A program made the translations under genes and the position numbers. This document shows, piece by piece, positions 54,894-62,880 of a DNA stretch of 64,000 nucleotides. A model generated the notes under the pieces. That model was not told the DNA's origin and did not search any database. It saw nothing but the letters and a program-made list of their open reading frames with translations. How positions within the stretch are numbered: position 1 is the first letter of the stretch; each line of letters begins with the position of its first letter. The stretch comes from Levilactobacillus senmaizukei DSM 21775 = NBRC 103853 (GTDB lineage: Bacteria; Bacillota; Bacilli; Lactobacillales; Lactobacillaceae), in assembly GCF_001592085.1 (NCBI RefSeq), contig NZ_BCWD01000005.1:1-64000 (forward strand), written 5' to 3'.

Positions 54894-56487
54894 TTTTGTT
54901 TGGGCAGCGCCCATGTCAGTATTATTACTATTATCTCTCAGCGCCTGTGGTCAAGCGTCCGGTAGTACCAACAAGAACCGTACGCTCAATGTCACACTGG
55001 CCAGTGAACCCGCCACCGCCGACCCTAACAAGTCGACTGACACCAACAGTGGGAGCGTTATTTCCCAAACGATGGAAGGCCTCTATACCTATAACAAGGA
55101 TGGCAAGGTTGTCGCCGGGGTGGCCACTAAGGTGGTCAAACCAACGAACAACGGAAAGACTTATACCTTTAACCTAAAAAAGAATGCCAAATGGGCCAAC
55201 GGTCAGCAAGTGACCGCCCAAGACTTTGTGACTTCTTTGCAACGTTGGGTGGACCCGAAGACCAAGGCCCAGTACGCCAACCTCCTCTCGGCCTTTAAGA
55301 ATTACGATGCCGTCCAAGCCGGCAAAGTCTCACCCGACAAGTTAGGGGTCAAGGCCCTCAGCAAAACCAAGGTTCAATTTCAATTAAACCAGGCCGTACC
55401 TTACTTCGATGACCTAGTCGCTGAATATTATCCTTTAAACACCGCAGCCGTTAAGAAATACGGCGCCAAGTATGGAACCAGCGCCGCCAAGACGGTCAAC
55501 AACGGGGCCTACAAGCTAACCGGCTGGACCGGGAGCAATTCTACCTGGAACTACGTCAAGAATCCTCACTATTGGGATACCAAGAACGTTAAGATCAAAA
55601 AAGTTAACGTCAACGTTACCAAGGATGAAAGTACGGCGGCCAATCTCTTCAAGAGCGACAATGTCCAGGAGACCACGGTCAGCAGTCAATATGTTCGGTC
55701 AAACGGCAATGACAAGCAACTCCACACCCATTTGTTAGGCCGACTCCAATATCTCTATGTTAATAGTAAAAAGAAGTCCACGAATTCGGAAAATTTGCGC
55801 CAGGCGGTCTCCTATGTTGTCGACCGGCAACAATTAACTAGCAAAGTCCTCCAAGATGGTTCTAAGCCCGCGCTGAGTGCCGTACCGCGTGGTGATCAAG
55901 TCAATCCCAAGACTGGCAAGGATATGGCCACCGAAGTTGGGAATCTCTTACCACACGACGTCACCAAGGCCAAAGCCTATTGGCAGAAATACTTAAAGGA
56001 AACCGGAAAATCTAAAGTCACTCTGAATCTCCTAACCGACGATACGGATGATGACAAACACGTGGGCACCTACATGCAATCGGTTATGGAAAAGAACTTC
56101 AAGGGACTGACCGTTACCGTCACCTCAATCCCCCATGCCCAACACGTGGCGCGTGACTTCGCGGGCACGTTTGAACTTAACTTAACGGGCTGGTCCTCAA
56201 GCTGGTTAGACTCCGGCGATTACCTGGGATTAGCAGCCAAGTCCAACACGGTTAACTTCACCGGTTGGAATGATGATCAATTCAACCAGCTACTTGCTTC
56301 CGCTAACAATAAGACGGGCCAAGCCCGTTATGATGGCTTAGTTTCCGCCGACAAGCGGTTAATGGAAGTCAAAGGTTACTTACCACTTTACCAACCTTCA
56401 CAAGCCAATTTAGTTAGCAGCAAGGTCGGTGGTTTGAAATACAACCTGGTTCACACCGCCAAATACCAATACGCCTACTGGAAATAG
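54886..56487 (+). CDS. Oligopeptide-binding lipoprotein of module 2
   Basis: 533 residues from the ATG reading MKHFVWAAPM, nine bases after AGGAGG; a TTG three codons earlier is inside that site. Lipobox LSAC with Cys21. SBP_bac_5 signature YTFNLKKNAKWANGQQVTAQDFVTSL near 91-116; the C-terminal half has ELNLTGWSSSWLDSGDYLG. Closely similar to the 50847 protein along its whole length, so the modules arose by duplication. The T-box in front has a different specifier, so the two copies answer to different amino acids. No permease is nearby. Confidence 0.92.
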   Translation: MKHFVWAAPMSVLLLLSLSACGQASGSTNKNRTLNVTLASEPATADPNKSTDTNSGSVISQTMEGLYTYNKDGKVVAGVATKVVKPTNNGKTYTFNLKKNAKWANGQQVTAQDFVTSLQRWVDPKTKAQYANLLSAFKNYDAVQAGKVSPDKLGVKALSKTKVQFQLNQAVPYFDDLVAEYYPLNTAAVKKYGAKYGTSAAKTVNNGAYKLTGWTGSNSTWNYVKNPHYWDTKNVKIKKVNVNVTKDESTAANLFKSDNVQETTVSSQYVRSNGNDKQLHTHLLGRLQYLYVNSKKKSTNSENLRQAVSYVVDRQQLTSKVLQDGSKPALSAVPRGDQVNPKTGKDMATEVGNLLPHDVTKAKAYWQKYLKETGKSKVTLNLLTDDTDDDKHVGTYMQSVMEKNFKGLTVTVTSIPHAQHVARDFAGTFELNLTGWSSSWLDSGDYLGLAAKSNTVNFTGWNDDQFNQLLASANNKTGQARYDGLVSADKRLMEVKGYLPLYQPSQANLVSSKVGGLKYNLVHTAKYQYAYWK

Positions 56488-56543
56488 CCTGCAACCAAGA
56501 TCTGAATTTAAACTCGAAACACTAATTATAGGAGGACATTTAT

Positions 56544-57728
56544 ATGACTAAAAAAACATTCTTCAATTTTACCCTTTTTGATGGTACCAATGACCAAAAC
56601 CAAGCCAACGCCTGGTTTACCGTCGACACAGACACGGGGAAACTCGTCGACCGTGGCCAAGGAACGCCCGCTCAGACGGACGAACAGGTAGACTTAGATG
56701 GTCAGTATGTCATGCCCGGCTTCTTCAACGTCCATACCCACGTTTCCGCTAATCCCCAGAAGCCAAACGGCGACGACAAGTCCGAATCAGAAACCGCCGT
56801 CATGGCCTGGACGAACCTGCAAGCATTGCTCAAGTCCGGGGTAACCTACACCCGGGGCTGTGGTAACGAATACGACGTCGACGTGAAGCTCAAGCGGCTG
56901 CAAAAATCCGGTCAATTGTCACATACGCCGCGGATGTTAACCTCCGGCAAGGCCTTCTCAATGACCGGTGGCCACGGGGACTCCCCTCACGGTGGTCATG
57001 CCGTGGATTCTCCCGATGAAATGCGCAAAGCCGTGCGGACAGCATTTAAAAATGGCGCCGAAAGCGTGAAGGTTATGGCAACTGGTGGTGTCATGACGCC
57101 TAATGACTTCATGGAGGACGCCCAACTATCGGTCGCCGAAATGCATGTCGCCGTTGAAGAGGCCCACCACAAGCGCCGCGTGGTTGCCGCCCATGCCGAA
57201 GGGAATCCTGGGATCCAAAATGCCCTCGATGCCGGCGTAGACTCCGTCGAACATGGTTTCTACGTCAATGAAGCCGAGGCAAAACAAATGGTTAAGCAAG
57301 GCACCTACCTGACGCCAACGCTCATCGCCGAATGGGTAATCCCCGAATACGGTAATGGTGACCTACCCGATTGGGAAGTCAAGAAGGCGGCCGATGCCTT
57401 GGACGACACCTACGTCAATATGCGACGTGCATTCAAGCTGGGCGTCAAGTTCACCTGTGGAACTGATGCGGGGACCCCATACAACGGCTTCGATAAGACA
57501 CCCGAAGAATTTGGCCTCTTAACCAAGCTGGGGATGACCAATGCCGAAGCCTACCAATGCTCGACCCTGAACTCCCCTAAGTTGTTGGGAGTTGCCGATG
57601 AATATGGCACCTTGGAAGTTGGCAAGTTCGCCGATTTCCAAGTCTTGAAGAAAGATCCTCTGGCCGATACGGCCAACGTGGTCCAGGAAGACAAGCAAGT
57701 TTACCTGGGTGGGCACCGCGAGTTCTAA
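56544..57728 (+). CDS. Metal-dependent amidohydrolase of module 2
   Basis: 394 residues, paralogue of the 52505 enzyme. Same ligands: His64 and His66 (NVHTH), Lys in SVKVMATGG, His in AAHAEGNPG and VEHGF, Asp in CGTDAGTP. The main differences lie in loops that may line the active site: AWTNLQALLKSGVTYTRGCGNEYDV against module 1, and the region EWVIPEYGNGDLPDW. Probably cytoplasmic. It starts 56 bp after the lipoprotein gene, with AGGAGG upstream, and ends with a strong terminator. Different loops suggest different peptide preference, which is inference. Confidence 0.88.
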   Translation: MTKKTFFNFTLFDGTNDQNQANAWFTVDTDTGKLVDRGQGTPAQTDEQVDLDGQYVMPGFFNVHTHVSANPQKPNGDDKSESETAVMAWTNLQALLKSGVTYTRGCGNEYDVDVKLKRLQKSGQLSHTPRMLTSGKAFSMTGGHGDSPHGGHAVDSPDEMRKAVRTAFKNGAESVKVMATGGVMTPNDFMEDAQLSVAEMHVAVEEAHHKRRVVAAHAEGNPGIQNALDAGVDSVEHGFYVNEAEAKQMVKQGTYLTPTLIAEWVIPEYGNGDLPDWEVKKAADALDDTYVNMRRAFKLGVKFTCGTDAGTPYNGFDKTPEEFGLLTKLGMTNAEAYQCSTLNSPKLLGVADEYGTLEVGKFADFQVLKKDPLADTANVVQEDKQVYLGGHREF

Positions 57729-57733
57729 GTCTA

Positions 57734-57787
57734 AAAAAACAATGCGTCAGCATGGGATCCGACCCCCAGTGCTGGCGCATTGTTTTT
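57734..57787. terminator. Terminator shared by module 2 and the dehydrogenase
   Basis: AAAAACAATGCG arms and complement with an inner CAGCA/TGCTG stem, A-run before and TTTTTT after; acts for both strands. Confidence 0.85.
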
Positions 57788-57797
57788 TGATCTTTAT

Positions 57798-58559
57798 TTA
57801 GGCAGTGACTCCACCATCGGCGGTCACCGTCGTGCCATTAATAAACTTCGAATCGTCCGACCCTAAGAACAAAGCCAACTTGGCAATATCTTCGGGTTCA
57901 CCCATCGGATTGTTGCTAGGATCACCGGTCGCCTTGATTCCCATGGGATCGATGTCGGTCAACGTTTTAGCAATATTGGTATTCACACCACCTGGGGCAA
58001 TCGCGTTAGCCCGAATATTACTGAACATCCCTAAGGTTGCCGCGATATTTTGTGTTAGCCCAACCAGACCATGCTTCGAAGCCACGTAGGCCGCACCACC
58101 CCAGGAACCCCCGAGGCCCCCAATCGAAGCATTGTTCACGATAACCCCGCCGCTAGGGTTCCCTTGCATAATCTTAACGGCATCATGGATGGCTAAAAAC
58201 GGCCCCGTCAGGTTAACTGCCATAATTCGATCCCATAGATCCTTATCAGCCGTTGCCACCGTCTTGAAATTATCCATAATACCGGCATTATTGACCAGAA
58301 TATCAATCGTGTCATAGGTCTTCACCGCAAAGTCCACCATGTTCGCAATATCTTCGCTCTTGGACATATCGGTCACCACAGCGCTGACCGTGCCATCGGC
58401 CGCCTTAATACCGTCGACCACCACTTTCAGACTATCGGCATCAAAGTCCGCGGCCACAACCTTGGCCCCTTCTGCCGCGTAGAGTTCGGCAATCGCTTTA
58501 CCCATCCCGGATGCCGCACCCGTCACAATCGCAACTTTACCGTCAAGCTTCTTTGTCAT
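57798..58559 (-). CDS. Short-chain dehydrogenase/reductase
   Basis: 253 residues from the ATG reading MTKKLDGKVA, with GGAGGCG upstream. Classical SDR: cofactor motif TGAASGMGKA at 14-23, Asp of the DFDADS loop (NAD preference), NNAGIMD, Ser in NNASIGG and the YVASKHG pair Tyr/Lys, with PGGVNTNIAK after. It reduces or oxidises a small alcohol or carbonyl substrate; the specific substrate is not evident. The promoter overlaps a catabolite-control site, so expression probably drops when a preferred sugar is present. Confidence 0.88.
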   Translation of the reverse strand: MTKKLDGKVAIVTGAASGMGKAIAELYAAEGAKVVAADFDADSLKVVVDGIKAADGTVSAVVTDMSKSEDIANMVDFAVKTYDTIDILVNNAGIMDNFKTVATADKDLWDRIMAVNLTGPFLAIHDAVKIMQGNPSGGVIVNNASIGGLGGSWGGAAYVASKHGLVGLTQNIAATLGMFSNIRANAIAPGGVNTNIAKTLTDIDPMGIKATGDPSNNPMGEPEDIAKLALFLGSDDSKFINGTTVTADGGVTA

Positions 58560-58593
58560 GTTCACACGCCTCCATGGTTTTAGAATTAACCAC

Positions 58594-58622
58594 AATGTAG
58601 CATGGACCGTAATCGCTTTCAA
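58594..58622 (-). promoter_or_regulatory. Promoter with overlapping cre-like site of the dehydrogenase
   Basis: -35 TTGAAA and -10 TACATT with a 17-bp spacer on the minus strand. The overlapping 14-mer TGAAAGCGATTACG (58608-58621) matches the CcpA consensus TGNAANCGNTTNCA in all but the last base. Confidence 0.65.
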
Positions 58623-58765
58623 CGTAGCGAATCATTTCAAATTTGCAAGTTTTTTGCTCATTAGTGCACAAAAAGACTTGAATCCTCGCCATTCCCGTCG
58701 ACAAGCTCCTCCCAAAAAGCGTATAAAAAAAAGACCAGCCACATTGTGGTTGGTCTTCATGATGA

Positions 58766-59002
58766 CTACTCTTCGCTTACGAATGGCATTAAGCCCATGA
58801 TCCGTGAACGCTTGATAGCGATCGTTAACTTACGTTGGTTCTTGGCACTAGTGCCAGTAACCCGGCGAGGTAAAATCTTACCCCGTTCGGAGATAAACCG
58901 ACGTAATAAGTCAGTGTCTTTGTAATCAATGTATTCGATGTGGTTGGCTGCAATAAAGTCAACCTTACGACGGCGACGGCCGCCACGACGTTGTCCTGCC
59001 AT
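58766..59002 (-). CDS. rpsR: 30S ribosomal protein S18
   Basis: 78 residues, the family length. Basic start [14 protein letters not shown], then [43 protein letters not shown], the S18 signature. Binds the 30S platform as a dimer with S6. Third gene of the rpsF-ssb-rpsR operon, with 28 bp to ssb. Confidence 0.98.
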   Translation of the reverse strand: MAGQRRGGRRRRKVDFIAANHIEYIDYKDTDLLRRFISERGKILPRRVTGTSAKNQRKLTIAIKRSRIMGLMPFVSEE

Positions 59003-59030
59003 GAGAAATTCCCTCCTCGTTATTTAGTGA

Positions 59031-59612
59031 TTAGAACGGTAAATCATCGTCTGAAATGTCAATCGAATCACCGGAGTTAGCAAACGGATCGGCCGAGTTA
59101 TTGTTCCCAGCATTTCCTTGGTTGCCACCTGCAGGATTATTATTCGTAGTCGGTGCTGCACTGGAAGCAGGCGCCGGATTACCACTCATAAATGGATTGT
59201 CATTCTGATTCTGATTTGGAGCCTGAGGAGCATTATTCGTGGAACCAGCGTTGTAATTACCACCGGCGTTGCCACCCGCACTGCGATTGCTCGAGCGTGG
59301 TTCCAAGAACGAAAAGTTCTCGACGACAACTTCGGTCACGTAAACACGTTGGCCTTGCTGATTTTCGTAATTCCGGGTCTGAATCCGACCTTCAATCCCC
59401 ACAAGGGAACCCTTGTGCATGAAGTTCGCAAAGTTTTCCGCGGCTTTGCGCCAGATGACACAACTTACGAAATCAGCTTCCCGTTCACCTTGTTGGTTGG
59501 TGAACCGCCGATCAACGGCCAACGTAAAGGTGGCAACAGCAGCACCGCCTTGGGTGTAGCGTAAGTCAACATCCCGTGTCAGTCGGCCAGTAAGTACTAC
59601 TCGGTTGATCAT
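59031..59612 (-). CDS. ssb: Single-stranded DNA-binding protein
   Basis: 193 residues. The OB-fold covers about 1-105 ([20 protein letters not shown], then [39 protein letters not shown]). A Gly/Asn/Gln-rich flexible linker follows, and the acidic tip DISDDDLPF binds partner proteins. The middle gene of the S6-SSB-S18 operon, so it is coregulated with ribosome synthesis. Essential for replication and repair. Confidence 0.98.
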   Translation of the reverse strand: MINRVVLTGRLTRDVDLRYTQGGAAVATFTLAVDRRFTNQQGEREADFVSCVIWRKAAENFANFMHKGSLVGIEGRIQTRNYENQQGQRVYVTEVVVENFSFLEPRSSNRSAGGNAGGNYNAGSTNNAPQAPNQNQNDNPFMSGNPAPASSAAPTTNNNPAGGNQGNAGNNNSADPFANSGDSIDISDDDLPF

Positions 59613-59644
59613 TGCTGAATAACTCCTCTCAAATTAAGTTTAAA

Positions 59645-59941
59645 TTAGTCTTCGCGCTTAACGATCATGTGACGTAAGATACTGTCATTGATCTTAGCTA
59701 AACGGTCGAATTCGTTTAAAGCTGCGTCATCGGTAGCATTTACCATATCGATATGGTAGATACCTTCGTTAAAGCCACCAATTTCGTATGCGAACCGACG
59801 CTTTGACCAGTCTTTCGAGTTGATCAATTCTGCACCGTTATCAGTCAGTAACTTGTCGAAGCGTTCAACCAGAGCGGTCTTCGCAGCATCGTCAAGGTCT
59901 GGACGAATGATGTAGGTGATTTCGTATTTAGTAGTTTCCAT
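59645..59941 (-). CDS. rpsF: 30S ribosomal protein S6
   Basis: 98 residues, family length, with the ferredoxin-like S6 fold: [13 protein letters not shown] at the start, [14 protein letters not shown] in the middle, [19 protein letters not shown] at the end. First gene of the operon, with a strong GGAGGTG site and a leader hairpin upstream. Confidence 0.98.
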   Translation of the reverse strand: METTKYEITYIIRPDLDDAAKTALVERFDKLLTDNGAELINSKDWSKRRFAYEIGGFNEGIYHIDMVNATDDAALNEFDRLAKINDSILRHMIVKRED

Positions 59942-60318
59942 GAATGTTACACCTCCTTATGGACTTCAGGCCCCCGCTGCAATGCGGAAGCAAGGAGAGA
60001 CACTAGCGTAAGCCAGATACTCACAAGCTAGTAGTATAGCATATCCTGATACTTTAAGCAAATCGGGGCCGACCGATGAATGCTGCTTACGTTACACCAG
60101 TTAGCTCCGTTGGTCGGTCCCGGTTATTTTTGCAAATTCAATCTTTTTCCATACCTTCCGACACATTGACTCGGTCAACTAACCGTCATCAATGGCCTTT
60201 ACAGCCATGCTATGGCTTACCGACAGCCGCACCAAGCTGTTCAGGAGAATCATTTCTCCTTATCGGTATTGACGTTAGAACGTCTCAGAACGCGTCTTTC
60301 TTCCTCTAATATCCAATA
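59942..60318. other. Leader and upstream region of the rpsF operon
   Basis: About 380 bp without a gene. The part nearest rpsF holds a hairpin described separately. The rest includes a GACCGACC/GGTCGGTC inverted repeat (about 60068-60118) of unknown role. Confidence 0.45.
59964..59990 (-). promoter_or_regulatory. Possible S6:S18-binding leader hairpin of rpsF
   Basis: On the minus strand CTTCCGC/GCGGGGG and CTTC/GAAG stems place a CCG near a bulge, just before the ribosome binding site. The S6:S18 complex is known to bind such a leader motif and repress its own operon; the match is by eye. Confidence 0.45.
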
Positions 60319-60347
60319 CAAAAACCGCTCAGCCTAACTGAGCGGTT
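60319..60347 (-). terminator. Terminator of the 60365 surface protein gene
   Basis: Perfect AACCGCTCAG/CTGAGCGGTT arms with TTTTTG following on the minus strand. Confidence 0.85.
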
Positions 60348-60364
60348 CCATTTAGTCAATTTTA

Positions 60365-62488
60365 TTAGTTTTGACGCTTAAACCAGTTCAACCCCAAGAA
60401 CCCGAGGCTCAGAGCACCGGCAATCACAGCCAACCAACTGGTCCTTTGTTCACCAGTTTGTGGTAAAACTGTTGCAGCCAATTGTGACTTACTTTGGTCG
60501 TTAGCCGCGGTCTTCTTGACGTTGGCACTGGCGTGGATTGCCAGTGGCTTTGCGGCATTCGTGGTACTCGTGACCTTCGCAGCAGCTCCGCCGTTATTCA
60601 GCGTCACCGCCTTGCCAGTCGCACTGGTCTTCTTGTCGCCGGCATGGCCCTTAGACGTGACAGCGGGCTTCTTGGCCGGTGTCGTTGGCTTAACAACTGG
60701 TGTTCCTGGGTCAACCGTTGCGCCATTGCCGCCCTCTGAAGGATCGGTTGTTGGTGTAGTCGTGCCACCGCCATTGTTACCCGTGTTGCCAGTATTACCA
60801 GTGTCACCACCGCCGGTCGTTGCGGATGGTACCTTTTGCCAAACGTAAGTGTCGGCCATGGTAGCACCATCGTAAGCAGTGTTCAATTGCGCACTCGTAA
60901 AGGTTGCTCCGGCCGGCTTGTCCACCGTACCGGTCCCAACGGCTTGCCAGAGTCCTGTGTAAACGTCGGTCTTTGGAATGTCAGGGAGACCAGCATCGTA
61001 GTCAGCATCACCCAGCTTAGTGTTTGGTCCTAAGATAAGTTCCTTTAAGTTCGTATCGCCTGACAAGGCTTCCTTAATCGAAATCCCTTGGTCGCCAGAC
61101 AAATCAAAGTTAGAAAGATCCAACTTCGTTAAGGCCGAATTGTTTCTGAAGGCCCAGATCATGTAGGCAATTGGCATTGGGTGCCAGTTGCTCAAATCGA
61201 TCGTTGCCAATGAAGCATCACCATCGAAGAGTGACCCAAATTGCTTAGAACTGGAAACGTCCCACTTGCTAACATCCAGGTCTGACAACTTTGGATCGCC
61301 TTGGAAGGCTTGAACCAAGTTGTTAACCTTCGACGTATCCCAGTCAGCCACGTTGATACTCGTCACGTTTGGCATTTCGGCAAACGTGCTGTTCATTGAC
61401 GTTAACTTGCTGGTGTTCCAGCCACTTAAGTCCAGACTGCCAATTGCTGTTTCTCTGAAGAGCGCATCGGCACTTTGTAGGCTATCCACGTTCCAGTCGG
61501 CCGCATCGACATCGCTCAGGTCCTGATCGCCACTGAACATCATCGACATATCCGTGACCTTACCAGTCGTCGAACCCAACTTGACACTTTGTAATTGCAT
61601 TGTTTTGAGACCTGTACCATCGTTGTACCCGCCACTAAACATGCTAGTCATCGAGGTCACATTGCTCATGTCCCAGCTGCTCAGGTCGATACTCTTTAAC
61701 GAGGTGTTGCCTGAGAACATATTGTTCATCATCACAACATTGCTAGCATCGACATTTTCCAGACCATCATATTCAGTGATGTTAAACCAATTTTGAAATA
61801 GATTCATGGCATACTTTGGCAAAACAACCTTTTGGCCGGTATCACTCAAGGCAAAGACCACCTTGTTGATACTTGCCCAAGTGCCCATGCTTTGGAAATT
61901 ACCACCATAAATGGTCATAACCCCATTACTATCCTTGGTCCACTTGCTGGTACCGGCAACCCCAGAATCAACAATCGTCGGGGCAACTGGCACATCGGCA
62001 GCTCTCAATAAGTTTCCTCGATTGAACTTAGCCGTTGTGTCGCTGACAACAGTTGACCCACCGGTTTTGTCACCGTTGTTGTCAACCTTGTCATCAGTAC
62101 TCGTAGAACCGTTGTCGCCGGCATTCTTATGAACATCGGGACCGTCTGTGGAACCATTGTCCCCAGATTTGTCACCGCTATCTTGATTATCATTTAAACT
62201 ATCAGAACCATCGTTGGCATCTGAACCAGTGCCCTTATCCACTGATCCATTAATAGCCCCAGCCTTATCTAAATCAGATTGTGACTGTGAACCATCACCG
62301 ATAACCACTTGTTTACTTTGCGTGTCGTTAGCCTTTTCTCCGGTCTTAGTCACTGTGTTGGCGTCAATGTCTCCGCTGTTGGTTGCCGCGTGGGCATTGT
62401 CCATTTGGTACCCAACACCTGTTACTAATCCCAGTAATACTAAGGTAGTCAACCTTTGTTTTGAAAGCATCCTCAACTTTTTATCCAT
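60365..62488 (-). CDS. LPQTG-anchored DUF285 (BspA-like) surface protein
   Basis: 707 residues from the ATG reading MDKKLRMLSK; GAAGGGGAA lies seven bases upstream. A long signal peptide ends near AHA. An acidic Asn/Ser/Gly-rich spacer (about 40-150) is followed by about ten DUF285 repeats (about 220-490, such as LSSWDMSNVTSMTSMFSG and VADWDTSKVNNLVQAF), which build a right-handed solenoid. A Gly/Thr/Pro/Lys-rich wall region leads to LPQTG, a hydrophobic helix and KRQN. It is exported and bound to the wall by sortase. An adhesive role is likely but not shown. It sits between gyrA and rpsF, where many lactobacilli have no gene or a variable one. Confidence 0.9.
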   Translation of the reverse strand: MDKKLRMLSKQRLTTLVLLGLVTGVGYQMDNAHAATNSGDIDANTVTKTGEKANDTQSKQVVIGDGSQSQSDLDKAGAINGSVDKGTGSDANDGSDSLNDNQDSGDKSGDNGSTDGPDVHKNAGDNGSTSTDDKVDNNGDKTGGSTVVSDTTAKFNRGNLLRAADVPVAPTIVDSGVAGTSKWTKDSNGVMTIYGGNFQSMGTWASINKVVFALSDTGQKVVLPKYAMNLFQNWFNITEYDGLENVDASNVVMMNNMFSGNTSLKSIDLSSWDMSNVTSMTSMFSGGYNDGTGLKTMQLQSVKLGSTTGKVTDMSMMFSGDQDLSDVDAADWNVDSLQSADALFRETAIGSLDLSGWNTSKLTSMNSTFAEMPNVTSINVADWDTSKVNNLVQAFQGDPKLSDLDVSKWDVSSSKQFGSLFDGDASLATIDLSNWHPMPIAYMIWAFRNNSALTKLDLSNFDLSGDQGISIKEALSGDTNLKELILGPNTKLGDADYDAGLPDIPKTDVYTGLWQAVGTGTVDKPAGATFTSAQLNTAYDGATMADTYVWQKVPSATTGGGDTGNTGNTGNNGGGTTTPTTDPSEGGNGATVDPGTPVVKPTTPAKKPAVTSKGHAGDKKTSATGKAVTLNNGGAAAKVTSTTNAAKPLAIHASANVKKTAANDQSKSQLAATVLPQTGEQRTSWLAVIAGALSLGFLGLNWFKRQN

Positions 62489-62821
62489 GGTGAATTCCCC
62501 TTCCATGTGTAACACTTCTCAATATCTGGCTAAAGTATAGTCTCTATCCCCCTGAAAGTCCAACAAATATAACAATTAACAACTAATTTGATTCATTTTC
62601 ACATTTTTAGTTTGTTCGCTTAATAAACACCGTTAAATTAGTGTTGTAGCAATCATTGCTACCCGTGCTTTATGCCTTGGGTTAGCACAATCTTTGCATA
62701 AATTATGACATATTACGAAATCCTCATTTTTTAAGACTAAGAAGCAAACGATTTGTCCACTATATAACCCATTTTAAGGAATATTTCACCCCTCTAAGCC
62801 TTCAAACCGTTGGGTGATCCC
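62489..62821. other. Upstream region of the 60365 surface gene
   Basis: AT-rich, about 330 bp, with no gene. It should hold the promoter of the surface protein; no clear hexamer pair was selected. Confidence 0.45.
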
Positions 62822-62862
62822 ACAAAAAAGGCCGATTAGTCAAAATTGGCTAGTCGGTCTTT
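62822..62862 (-). terminator. Terminator of gyrA
   Basis: AAG-CCGA-TAG arms and complement, with TTTTTTG following on the minus strand. Confidence 0.8.
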
Positions 62863-62880
62863 GCTTGATTTCACTGAAAC

